From Clostridiales bacterium (GTDB taxonomy: Bacteria; Bacillota; Clostridia; Oscillospirales; Acutalibacteraceae): DNA of 41,015 nt. A program made the position numbers and the translations under genes. Of this stretch, positions 7,927 to 15,132 are shown in pieces. The stretch spans positions 1 through 41,015 of the forward strand of contig JAAYUL010000021.1 in NCBI GenBank assembly GCA_012517675.1. The letters run 5' to 3'. Position 1 is the stretch's first letter, and every line of letters begins with the position of its first letter. The notes below the pieces were generated by a model. That model was not told where the DNA came from and did not search any database. It saw only the letters and a list, made by a program, of their open reading frames with translations.

Positions 7927-7954
7927 TTGACGGAGTATTTAATTATGCTATAAT
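7927..7954 (+). promoter_or_regulatory. sigma-A promoter of the HPr gene
   Basis: TTGACG (7927-7932), a 16-bp spacer and TATAAT (7949-7954). The start near 7961 leaves a leader of about 70 nt. Confidence 0.8.
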
Positions 7955-8032
7955 TACCTTAAATCTGTAACATAATCTAAATCGTAAAATTATATTTTGT
8001 TTTATTTATGTATGGCAAGGAGGAAATTTGCA

Positions 8033-8296
8033 ATGTGTGTGAAAGAGGTACTGGTACAGAATCAGGTAGGTCTTCATGCGCGTCCGGCCACTTTCTTCAT
8101 TCAGAAAGCGAATGAGTTTAAATCATCCATCTGGGTTGAAAAGGAAGAGCGGCGTGTAAATGCGAAGAGCTTGCTGGGCGTTTTATCGCTCGGCATCGTC
8201 GGCGGCACGTCCATTCGGATTATAGCGGACGGCACGGACGAGGAAGAAGCGGTCAACAACCTTGTTGAGCTGGTTCAGTCCGGGTTCGCGGAATAA
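8033..8296 (+). CDS. ptsH: HPr family phosphocarrier protein
   Basis: 87 residues. ATG 8033 behind AAGGAGG is chosen because it places the two key residues at their canonical numbers: His15 in GLHARPA (PEP/EI phosphorylation site) and Ser46 in NAKSLLGVLSLGI (HPr kinase site). An earlier in-frame start at 7997 would add 12 residues unlike the family. HPr carries phosphate from enzyme I to the sugar-specific EIIs. As Ser46-P it is the co-repressor of CcpA in Firmicutes. The gene has its own promoter (7927-7954) and terminator (8341-8368), with no enzyme I gene beside it. An intact His15 argues against a Crh-type regulator. Confidence 0.95.
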   Translation: MCVKEVLVQNQVGLHARPATFFIQKANEFKSSIWVEKEERRVNAKSLLGVLSLGIVGGTSIRIIADGTDEEEAVNNLVELVQSGFAE

Positions 8297-8340
8297 TTTT
8301 AAATGGCGCCGCGGTTACGGCGGCGCAGCAGATTGCAAAA

Positions 8341-8368
8341 AAGGCCCAGCGAAAGCCGGGTCTTTTTT
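8341..8368 (+). terminator. intrinsic terminator of the HPr gene
   Basis: A 10-bp stem with one mismatch (8341-8350 with 8355-8364), a GAAA tetraloop and a run of T (8363-8368). Confidence 0.88.
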
Positions 8369-8421
8369 GCGTTTGCCTGAAACCGGGCTGCACACGGACG
8401 TTTCTGCCGCATGAAATTATG

Positions 8422-8449
8422 TTGAATTCAGTGAAAATCATGTTATTAT
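8422..8449 (+). promoter_or_regulatory. likely promoter of the epimerase-glycosyltransferase pair
   Basis: TTGAAT (8422-8427), a 16-bp spacer and TATTAT (8444-8449). A short inverted repeat ATATCA-AG-TGATAT lies downstream, at about 8480-8493, in the leader. Confidence 0.5.
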
Positions 8450-8512
8450 TTATTCAGGATATCATGTTTGTTTTTGTCATATCAAGTGATATTTTTAGAC
8501 GGGGGGAAAATC

Positions 8513-9550
8513 ATGGGTGTGTATTTGATTACCGGCGGCGCCGGATTTTTTGGCAGCGTCATGAAAAAGCTGCTTCTTGACAGAGGCGACAGGTGTGTCA
8601 GCATCGATTTGCAGCCGGACCCGTTTCAGCATGAAAATTTCATTTCCGTACAAGGAGATATCCGTAACTCAGGAATTATGGAAGAAATTTTTACCCGGTA
8701 TCGGTTTGACGCTGTTTTTCATTTTGCCGCGCTTCTCGCGCATGTTAAAAAAGATCTGGCGGACCTGTGGTCCTCCAATGTGGAAGGAACCAGAAACGTG
8801 CTGGCGTTTGCTGAAAAATACCAGGTGCGTAAAATTATATTTACATCCAGTAATTGTCTGTGGGGAAGAAATTTTGACTTTCCGGTGACGGAAGAGGAAA
8901 AACCGAGTCCGATTGAAATTTACGGCAAATCAAAGCTGGAATGTGAGAAGATTCTTTTAGCAGGATCGGATGCTGTCAATTCGGTGATTTTCAGATGCCC
9001 GACGATTATGGATGAGGGACGTTTGGGCTTGCTGTCGATTTTATATGAGTTTATTGATGAAGGCAAAAAGATCTGGATGGTTGGGGACGGAAACAATCGG
9101 TATCAATTTATTTATGCCAAAGATCTGGCGGCCGCTTGTATTTTGGCGTTGGACTATAAACAAAGCGATATCTTCAATATCGGTTCCGATCATGTCAAAA
9201 CGTTCAATGAAGTGTATTCCTATGTGATTGAACGTTCCGGCTCAAAATCCAAGCTGGCTCATTTTCCCAAAAACCTGGCGATTTGGGGAATGAAAATATG
9301 TTTTACCCTGGGATTAACTCCGCTTGGCCCATACCAGTATCACATGCTTTCATCGTCGTTTGTTTTTGATACGGGCAAGATCAAACGGAAACTCGGTTTT
9401 TCTCCCACCTTGACCAACGAGGAAATGCTGTTGAGATCATATAACTATTTTCATAATAACAAGGAAGAAATTAAACACCGAAAACATGTTTCAGCGCACA
9501 ATCAAAGTGCAAAAATGGGAGTCATAAGAATTATCAAATGGTTGTCTTAG
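8513..9550 (+). CDS. NAD-dependent epimerase/dehydratase (extended SDR family)
   Basis: 345 residues from ATG 8513, behind a GGGGGGAAAA site. The Rossmann glycine motif GGAGFFGS lies at residues 8-15, the acidic nucleotide-binding position follows in SIDLQPD (about 35), and the catalytic YxxxK is YGKSK (about 141). These are the marks of extended short-chain dehydrogenases such as UDP-hexose 4-epimerases and nucleotide-sugar dehydratases. The usual catalytic Ser/Thr is plausible in FTSSNCLWG. The substrate cannot be told. It is followed after 11 bp by a membrane glycosyltransferase-like gene. Both genes are clearly richer in A+T than their neighbours, suggesting later acquisition of a cell-surface sugar module. 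Confidence 0.85.
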   Translation: MGVYLITGGAGFFGSVMKKLLLDRGDRCVSIDLQPDPFQHENFISVQGDIRNSGIMEEIFTRYRFDAVFHFAALLAHVKKDLADLWSSNVEGTRNVLAFAEKYQVRKIIFTSSNCLWGRNFDFPVTEEEKPSPIEIYGKSKLECEKILLAGSDAVNSVIFRCPTIMDEGRLGLLSILYEFIDEGKKIWMVGDGNNRYQFIYAKDLAAACILALDYKQSDIFNIGSDHVKTFNEVYSYVIERSGSKSKLAHFPKNLAIWGMKICFTLGLTPLGPYQYHMLSSSFVFDTGKIKRKLGFSPTLTNEEMLLRSYNYFHNNKEEIKHRKHVSAHNQSAKMGVIRIIKWLS

Positions 9551-9561
9551 TGTGATTTGCC

Positions 9562-10995
9562 ATGGAAATATTGATACATAAAATCGGAAAAAAAGAAAAT
9601 TTAATCAAGCACACGGCTTTTTTTCTGTTTCTATTGCTGGCGCTTCTCATCGGGAGCCATCATGAACCATGGGCGGACGAGGCGCAATCATGGCTCATCG
9701 CCAGGGACACCGGGTTTAAGGATTTATTTTCCGTCATGTCCTATGAAGGAAGTCCCGCGCTATGGCCGCTGATATTGAAAATATTTATTTTTTTGGGGCT
9801 GACTTATCCGTTTCTTTATCTTGTCCCGTTCTTTTTTTCCAGTCTGGGCGTATGGCTGCTGATTTATAAAGCCAAGCTGCCGCTTGCGGTTCGTGTTGCG
9901 CTTCCGTTTACCTATTATATTTTTTATCAATATACAATCGTAGCAAGAAGTTACTGCCTGATTCTTCCCGCCATTGAACTGATTGCCTTGCTTTATGATA
10001 ACCGATTACGAAACCCATGTGGTTATGGGTTGATGTTGATTCTTTTATCCGGAATCTGCCTGCATACGCTGCTCTTATCAGGGGTATTGTACCTTCTGTT
10101 TTGCTGGGATGTCTTCAGAACGGTGATCCCTCAAAATCATAAAATTCAGATTATTTGCAACGAATGCTCGGCTTTTGCAGTCGGAGTTTCCTACCTTTTT
10201 ACGATTTGGTATGCCAAGCCCCCTTCCGACTGTTCGTTTCATGCGGGATTTGAGACTGATCTTACTAAAATTCCAGCTGCTATTTGTGAACGGATCGGAG
10301 AAGCGTTTTTGTTCAGCAGCAGCACGCTGTTTTGGTTTTTGCTCTTTGCGGTTGTTCTTGTTCTGATTTTTATGTTTTATTACAGAATAACATTAAGATT
10401 TTGCATCGTCGCCTTCCCAATCTGGATTTTTTTATCCTGCTTCTATTGTAACCAATGGCATATCGGTATGATTTTTTTGAGTGTTTTGTTGGCATGCCAG
10501 TTATATCCGCCGGAACCGAAATTTTCCGATATGCGTATTCACAGATGTTTATTTGCTTTGCTTGGAATCATCCTGGGTGTACAGATCAGCTGGAGCGTGC
10601 GTACTTCTTTTTATGATTACCGGGAGGCTTATTCGGGCGCCGGTCAAGCAGCTGAATTTATCAAAGCAAATTATGATGGAGAAAATAAGATCTATGGGCT
10701 GGGATATTTCAGTACCGGCCTGGAACCTTATTTTGAGAGCAATATTTTTAAAAATCGAAATACCGCATACTATTTCTGGAGCGATTTCAATGGGGATTGG
10801 ACCAATCAGAGGATACGGAGTAATATGCCGGATGTGATCGTATATGCCGAATGTGAAAGCGCCGGTTTTCAAGACATTATCAATGTGCTCCAATCCGGCG
10901 GATATCAATGTCGCCGTTTTCAAGGGGCCTCCTACGTAAAAGACGGAATCTATGAATCGCAGACATATTACGTCTATGTGAAACTTCGTTCCTGA
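9562..10995 (+). CDS. polytopic GT-C-like membrane glycosyltransferase (ArnT/PMT type, putative)
   Basis: 477 residues with about ten hydrophobic segments and a soluble tail of about 120 residues. After the first segment comes HEPWADEAQSWLIARD (about residues 31-46). An acidic DE pair in the first extracytoplasmic loop is the catalytic mark of GT-C glycosyltransferases using polyprenyl-phosphate sugars (family GT39/83-like). The acceptor is unknown. ATG 9562 lacks a clear ribosome site, so translation may be coupled to the epimerase ending 11 bp upstream. The C-terminal region (FYDYREAYSGAGQAAEFIKANY...) is probably extracytoplasmic. The gene is A+T-rich with many rare-looking codons for this genome. 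It could alternatively be a GT-C-related protein without transferase activity. Confidence 0.65.
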   Translation: MEILIHKIGKKENLIKHTAFFLFLLLALLIGSHHEPWADEAQSWLIARDTGFKDLFSVMSYEGSPALWPLILKIFIFLGLTYPFLYLVPFFFSSLGVWLLIYKAKLPLAVRVALPFTYYIFYQYTIVARSYCLILPAIELIALLYDNRLRNPCGYGLMLILLSGICLHTLLLSGVLYLLFCWDVFRTVIPQNHKIQIICNECSAFAVGVSYLFTIWYAKPPSDCSFHAGFETDLTKIPAAICERIGEAFLFSSSTLFWFLLFAVVLVLIFMFYYRITLRFCIVAFPIWIFLSCFYCNQWHIGMIFLSVLLACQLYPPEPKFSDMRIHRCLFALLGIILGVQISWSVRTSFYDYREAYSGAGQAAEFIKANYDGENKIYGLGYFSTGLEPYFESNIFKNRNTAYYFWSDFNGDWTNQRIRSNMPDVIVYAECESAGFQDIINVLQSGGYQCRRFQGASYVKDGIYESQTYYVYVKLRS

Positions 10996-11470
10996 TCTGT
11001 GCGGGTAATCCGGGAAGGAGAACGGGATGCGTCTTCTTTTTCAAACCGGGTGCGGCGGAAATCTCTGTTTATAGCCGTAAAACAAATAAAAACGACAAAA
11101 TCCGGCACAATAAAACCGAACGGGAACGTTATGTAAACAAAACAGCCGCTCCGGTATTCCACAGCGCCGATTTCCCTGCTGGAATATTACGGTGGAAAGC
11201 AAGGCGGTTTCCCGCTCCCATTCGGCGTAATTGTTGAAATCTCTGTGGAAAATGTTGAATAAATTTCGCTTTTTAACCGGTCTCAAAAAATAAATCCGGA
11301 CATTATGTAAATTTCAGAAAACATTTTGCGCGCAAATTACATAAAATAATAGCGGAAACCGGTGAATATTATGGATATATATTCATTTTTCAATTTCATC
11401 ATCAAAACGGGGAAAATATACGGTACTATAGGATAGATTTACAATTGGTCAGCGAAAGGGGAGAGGCCGC
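10996..11470 (+). other. 475-bp A+T-rich gap with inverted repeats, no convincing gene
   Basis: No frame here has a ribosome site and a plausible protein. The minus-strand frames at 10974-11286 are short and lack family features. Notable elements are a perfect 12-bp palindrome TTTGCGCGCAAA at 11325-11336, flanked by the inverted pair TTATGTAAATTT (about 11303-11314) and AAATTACATAA (about 11334-11344), and a second TTATGTAAA copy near 11129. A weak -10-like TACTAT lies near 11424. The stretch probably holds the promoter and operator of the DUF4358 gene that follows. Confidence 0.5.
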
Positions 11471-11971
11471 GTGAAAAAAGAAGATAAGCGGTGGCTTGTT
11501 CTCAGTGCGGCTGCCCTGGTTTTGGCTCTCTGCATTTTTGCGGGAAGCTTTATCCTGTTTTTCAACCGATCAAAAAATTCCTCCGGTTTGGTTCCGGCTC
11601 AGATTACCGCCCGCATTATCAGTGAAATGAATTACAGTGATTTGGTGGAAGTAAGCCCGACTCAGCTTTCCAAACACTATGATATTCCGGACGGCGTGAT
11701 TGCGGACAGCTCGCTTTATATGAGCAAAACCTCCGACAGCGCCGCGGAGCTGGCGTGCTTTCAGCTTACCGATTCCTCCAAATACGATCAGCTTCAGTCG
11801 GCAATTTCCAATCATATCAATTCGAAAGCGGCCGGCTTTAAAACGTTGAACCCAACGCAGTACAACGCGCTGAAAAATGCCGAGATCACCCGGGCGGAAA
11901 AATATGTGCTGGTTTCCGTCGGCAGCAATTCTGCCGCAGACGCCAAATTGTTTCATGAAATCGTCAAATAA
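11471..11971 (+). CDS. DUF4358-type membrane-anchored protein
   Basis: 166 residues starting at GTG 11471 behind AAAGGGGAGAG. The N-terminus is basic (MKKEDKRW), followed by one hydrophobic segment (LVLSAAALVLALCIFAGSFILFF, residues 9-31). An extracellular domain of about 130 residues contains VSPTQLSKHYDIPDGVIADSSLYMSKTSDSAAELACFQL and ends KYVLVSVGSNSAADAKLFHEIVK. The pattern (Y-x-I-P-x-G..., then E-L-A-x-F) is that of the DUF4358 family of Clostridia, whose function is not known. It is probably anchored outside the membrane. It is monocistronic; the tRNA-Gly promoter begins just after its stop codon. Confidence 0.75.
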   Translation: MKKEDKRWLVLSAAALVLALCIFAGSFILFFNRSKNSSGLVPAQITARIISEMNYSDLVEVSPTQLSKHYDIPDGVIADSSLYMSKTSDSAAELACFQLTDSSKYDQLQSAISNHINSKAAGFKTLNPTQYNALKNAEITRAEKYVLVSVGSNSAADAKLFHEIVK

Positions 11972-11978
11972 ATTTTCC

Positions 11979-12007
11979 TTGCATCCGGCAGAATTTTATG
12001 ATACAAT
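11979..12007 (+). promoter_or_regulatory. promoter of tRNA-Gly
   Basis: TTGCAT (11979-11984), a 17-bp spacer and TACAAT (12002-12007). The start at about 12014 is a few bases before the mature tRNA. Confidence 0.7.
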
Positions 12008-12019
12008 GGACAACGCAGT

Positions 12020-12093
12020 GCGGAAGTAGTTCAATGGCAGAATATTAGCTTCCCAAGCTAAATACGCGGGTTCGATTCCCGTCTTCCGCTCCA
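12020..12093 (+). tRNA. tRNA-Gly, anticodon CCC
   Basis: A 74-base cloverleaf with encoded CCA. The acceptor stem is GCGGAAG (12020-12026) with CTTCCGC (12083-12089). The anticodon stem TTAGC/GCTAA (12045-12049, 12057-12061) closes the loop TTCCCAA, with anticodon CCC at 12052-12054. The T-arm is GCGGG-TTCGATT-CCCGT. It decodes GGG. It is flanked by its own promoter and terminator. Confidence 0.95.
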
Positions 12094-12129
12094 AAAGAAA
12101 GCACAGCCCAACGGGCTGTGCTTTCTTTT
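12093..12129 (+). terminator. intrinsic terminator of tRNA-Gly
   Basis: A perfect stem (12097-12109 with 12113-12125, extendable through AAAA/TTTT) with a 3-base loop, ending in CTTTT. It starts at the last base of the tRNA. Confidence 0.93.
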
Positions 12130-12235
12130 CGGAACGGAGGGAAAGCCGGCGCAGGTGTGCAGAAAAGGCAGGGTCGCCGGCATACCGTGAAAAATGAAGG
12201 GACGCGGCATAAAGCATTGCGGACCGTTCCGAAAA
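12126..12235 (+). promoter_or_regulatory. leader with a 12-bp long-range inverted repeat before the LuxR-type gene
   Basis: Bases 12126-12137 are perfectly complementary to 12224-12235. Inside lies a second 7-bp pair (GCCGGCG with CGCCGGC, about 12145-12181). Together they could fold into a closed multi-stem RNA just upstream of the gene at 12274. The left arm overlaps the T-run of the tRNA terminator, so the fold would need read-through. A role is only inferred. Confidence 0.35.
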
Positions 12236-12273
12236 AGCGGCCCGGAAATTCCCAAAAAGGAGAGAGCAGGAAG

Positions 12274-13707
12274 ATGACGGAGTTTCACAGCAAAAGCGGA
12301 AAACCGGGCGAACGGGTTTTATCCGTTGTTGTATTTTCGCTGCTTTTTTCGTGGATGCTTGCGTTTCCCTTCGAGGGACAAATCCTGTATTCGCTCGCGG
12401 ATTATTACAGGATAGAACCGCACAACATGGTTTTCGGGGCAATCGCCGCAACCTTTGCAGGGCTGCTGCTGTGCGGCTTTTTCATTAAGACCATGAAGGC
12501 GGCCAGGCGGATGCTGCTTGCCTCGCTGATTTTTTGCTTCACGGCGTCGGCCGTATTCCTGTTTCCGCCTTCGGCGCTGTGGTTTCCCGCGCTGGTTTCG
12601 AGCTCTTTTGCGGCGGGCGGCTGTGTGGCGGCGTGGGGCTTTTACTTTCGGAGCGGAACGCCAAAAAACCAGCGGATCAAAACGGCGGCGGACGGTTTGG
12701 CCTGTTCCAATATTCTGATGATCTTTCTGAATGTGGCGGCCGTTCACCTTTCGCCGGGCTGGGGACTCGGATGCTCCATGCTGGCTCTTGTTGCAGCGTT
12801 TCTGTTTGCGCTCAGGCTTCCGTCCGATGACGTCGATTCGGTCTGCCCGTATCATGAGCCGTCGGGAAAACCGGCCGGCATCGCCAGGCCGCTCGCCTTT
12901 TTGTTCCTGTTCATTGTGGTAATCACCATCAACTCCGGCCTGATGTACCAGGTGCAGGGCCCCGCCTTTTCGCAGCTGAAATGGCTGACAAGCTGGTATT
13001 GGGCGGTTCCGTATATTGCCGCGCTGTTTGTCATGAGAAATCTGCCCCGGCGGGTCAATCGCTCTTATATTCTCTATATCGGCATTGCGATGATCGGCTT
13101 CTCTTTTATCTTTTTCCGAATCATGGACCGCTCGGCGGCAAGCTACCTGGTGGTCGACACCCTGATGCTGGGCGCCTGCGGCGTGTACGATCTGTTTTGG
13201 TGGAGCATTTTGGGGGAGATGCTTGATTTTGACCGCAACGCCGCGAAGGTGCTGGGGATCGGCCTGTCTGCCAACGTGTTTGGCGTTCTGCTGGGCGGTA
13301 TGATCGGCAATGCGATCACCTCGGCCGGTCTTTCAAATCCGAACGCCACCATGCTGGCGCTGGCCGTCGTCTGTGTGACCCTCGCCCTTCTGCCGCTGCT
13401 TCATCAGCGCCTGTCGGCTCTGCTGAAGGATCATGCATATCTTGCGGAATTTTCAGAAATGCCGCCCCGGGAACAGGGAATTCCCGAGCATCTGGCAAAA
13501 ACGGCGCGTCTTTCGGAGCGCGAGCTTCAGGTTGCGTCCCTGCTTTTGCAGAGGAAAACCTACAAAATGATTGCCGGCGAGCTTTTTATCAGCGAGAATA
13601 CCGTGAAATACTATGTGAAAAATTTGTATGCGAAGCTGGAAATTCAGAATCGCTCCCAGCTGATCGATCTGGCGCTGCACGGCGTGGGCTCAAACACAGT
13701 GAAATGA
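12274..13707 (+). CDS. LuxR-type HTH regulator fused to a polytopic membrane domain
   Basis: 477 residues from ATG 12274, which has a good AAAGGAGAGAG site; the frame is open from 12118 but without a ribosome site. About twelve hydrophobic segments fill residues 20-385 in an MFS-like arrangement. The last 65 residues are a GerE/LuxR helix-turn-helix: LSERELQVASLLLQ, then KMIAGELFISENTVKYYVKNLYAKL. Membrane-integral LuxR regulators of this build are frequent in Coriobacteriia and some Clostridia, and usually control neighbouring uptake or redox genes. No response-regulator receiver domain is present. The sensed ligand is unknown. A strong terminator follows (13729-13760), isolating it from the zinc-ribbon operon. 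Confidence 0.88.
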   Translation: MTEFHSKSGKPGERVLSVVVFSLLFSWMLAFPFEGQILYSLADYYRIEPHNMVFGAIAATFAGLLLCGFFIKTMKAARRMLLASLIFCFTASAVFLFPPSALWFPALVSSSFAAGGCVAAWGFYFRSGTPKNQRIKTAADGLACSNILMIFLNVAAVHLSPGWGLGCSMLALVAAFLFALRLPSDDVDSVCPYHEPSGKPAGIARPLAFLFLFIVVITINSGLMYQVQGPAFSQLKWLTSWYWAVPYIAALFVMRNLPRRVNRSYILYIGIAMIGFSFIFFRIMDRSAASYLVVDTLMLGACGVYDLFWWSILGEMLDFDRNAAKVLGIGLSANVFGVLLGGMIGNAITSAGLSNPNATMLALAVVCVTLALLPLLHQRLSALLKDHAYLAEFSEMPPREQGIPEHLAKTARLSERELQVASLLLQRKTYKMIAGELFISENTVKYYVKNLYAKLEIQNRSQLIDLALHGVGSNTVK

Positions 13708-13728
13708 TAGAAGAAAAAGGCCGATTTC

Positions 13729-13760
13729 AGGCCCCACCCGGAAAGGGTGGGGCCTTTTTT
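13729..13760 (+). terminator. intrinsic terminator of the LuxR-type gene
   Basis: An 11-bp perfect stem (13729-13739 with 13745-13755), a 5-base loop and a run of T to 13760. Confidence 0.93.
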
Positions 13761-13860
13761 GCGTGAACTACCCGGCCCGGGTGATTGTTTTATGAATGCG
13801 GGATGCTTTAAGATGAAGTCAGACGGATCGGTGACCCGCACGGCAGAGAGGGGGATGTGC

Positions 13861-14397
13861 TTGGAAACAATCAGACGGAAAAAATGGATTTACGCGGCTT
13901 CCTCCGGGTTCGGATTCATCGCCAGCCTGTGCGTTTTTCTTTGCTTTGCAAAAACGGATGAAATGAAAATATGGATGCTGCTTGTCTTCAGCCTTCCGGG
14001 AAGCGGGTGCCTGGCGTATTTATGGGGCCGGGAGCACAGAAGGCTGAAAATCGCGCACCTCATCGCGGGGAACCCGATCCTGCATATCCGGACCGCCGTC
14101 ATCAGCGGCGGCGCCGCCGAACGGTCGAAGCCGGAAAGCATCGAGATCTTTGTTTCTTACTTCGGCATACTGCTGGACTCGAAAATCATCAAATTCAATC
14201 AGGAGGGCGTGCTTTTAAAAGCGGTGGAAGTCGGACGGAATTTTATCTCGTTCCGTTATGGGACGGACCAATGGATGCGGAGCACCCGACTGCTCTTGCC
14301 TGAAATCCCGGGCGGCGAACTGGAAAAAATCAGGGAGCGCTTCCGCTATGAAACGGGAATCATGCCCTTGATTGTCCATGGAAAGAAAGGGGAATGA
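13861..14397 (+). CDS. two-TM protein with a PH/YcxB-like C-terminal part (zinc-ribbon operon gene 1)
   Basis: 178 residues from TTG 13861, chosen because AGAGAGGGGG ends 6 bases before it. The ATG at 13855 is too close to that site, and upstream starts overlap the preceding terminator. Two hydrophobic segments near the N-terminus (IYAASSGFGFIASLCVFLCF and IWMLLVFSLPGSGCLAYLW) are followed by a cytoplasmic part of about 120 residues. Its pattern (GILLDSKIIKFNQEGVLLKA, then FISFRYG, then LLLPEIPGGELEKIRERF) resembles YcxB-like/bacterial PH-domain proteins. The function is unknown. It is the first gene of a five-gene unit; the next gene starts 3 bp after its stop. No clear promoter is visible between 13761 and 13860. 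Confidence 0.6.
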   Translation: METIRRKKWIYAASSGFGFIASLCVFLCFAKTDEMKIWMLLVFSLPGSGCLAYLWGREHRRLKIAHLIAGNPILHIRTAVISGGAAERSKPESIEIFVSYFGILLDSKIIKFNQEGVLLKAVEVGRNFISFRYGTDQWMRSTRLLLPEIPGGELEKIRERFRYETGIMPLIVHGKKGE

Positions 14398-14400
14398 ACG

Positions 14401-15087
14401 GTGTATTGTCCGAATTGCGGCGCGTTTGTGCCGGAGGACGCCAGATTCTGTAAAACCTGCGGGAAGGAGCTGCGCCGCCCTGCACCGGCGGGGGAGGCCG
14501 GTGCGGACCGGGGGCCGGTCGGTTTTTCCGCAAAAATCAATGATCCGGCCTTTGCCCGGTACATCAGGAACAACAACCGGTGGTCGGCTGTTTTCGCCGT
14601 CATTCTGGCGGCTGCCGCCGTCGTCGGCTTCTATATCGCCGGAGAGGTGAGCTCGGAAATGGAGAACCCCGGTTCGCTCTGCATCGGTTTGGGAATCGGC
14701 GGGATGTTTCTGACCATCGCGCTGTTTCAGATCCTCGGCAGGAAACGCAGCACCACATGGGACGGCGTTGTCGAGGATAAAACGGTCAAAAAGAAAACCG
14801 AGCGGCATACATACGGGGACGGCGACGTCAGCGATCAAAATTATCTGGAGTACACGGTGGTCATCCGCAGCGACCGTGGAAAGCGGTATAGCATCAGGGT
14901 CAAAAATGACGACACGATGTATCGTTATTACCGCATCGGCGATCGGGTGAGGCACCACGCGGGGCTGAATTCCTACGAAAAATACGACAAAACCGGCGAC
15001 CGGTTTATTCCGTGCGCCGCCTGCGGCACGATTTGCGATATCAAGGACGAAGTATGCCGCCGGTGCAAATGCCCGCTGCTGAAATAA
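14401..15087 (+). CDS. membrane protein with zinc ribbons at both ends (operon gene 2)
   Basis: 228 residues starting at GTG 14401 behind AAAGGGG. The N-terminus is a double-CxxC ribbon, CPNCG-x10-CKTCG (residues 3-22). Two membrane segments follow (about residues 60-78 and 94-112), then a beta-rich domain of about 80 residues (WDGVVEDKTVKKKTERHTYGDGDV...YTVVIRSDRGKRYSIRV...). The C-terminus holds a second ribbon, CAACGTICDIKDEVCRRCKC. Such ribbons bind one zinc and commonly mediate protein or nucleic-acid contacts. The order ribbon-TM-TM-domain-ribbon puts both ribbons on the same, probably cytoplasmic, side. I do not recognise a named family. Confidence 0.65.
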   Translation: MYCPNCGAFVPEDARFCKTCGKELRRPAPAGEAGADRGPVGFSAKINDPAFARYIRNNNRWSAVFAVILAAAAVVGFYIAGEVSSEMENPGSLCIGLGIGGMFLTIALFQILGRKRSTTWDGVVEDKTVKKKTERHTYGDGDVSDQNYLEYTVVIRSDRGKRYSIRVKNDDTMYRYYRIGDRVRHHAGLNSYEKYDKTGDRFIPCAACGTICDIKDEVCRRCKCPLLK

Positions 15088-15132
15088 TCGGCGGCGCCGT
15101 GACCCGGCGTGATTGATAAGGAGGGCTTGTTG

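Noticed and set aside
10974-11286. Two minus-strand frames (62 and 81 codons) in the gap after the GT-C-like gene
   Set aside because: No ribosome sites, mixed hydrophobic content without family features, and they overlap the end of a clear gene.
13813-13860. ATG codons at 13813 and 13855 as starts of zinc-ribbon operon gene 1
   Set aside because: The first has no ribosome site and the second touches the G-rich site directly; TTG 13861 has proper spacing.
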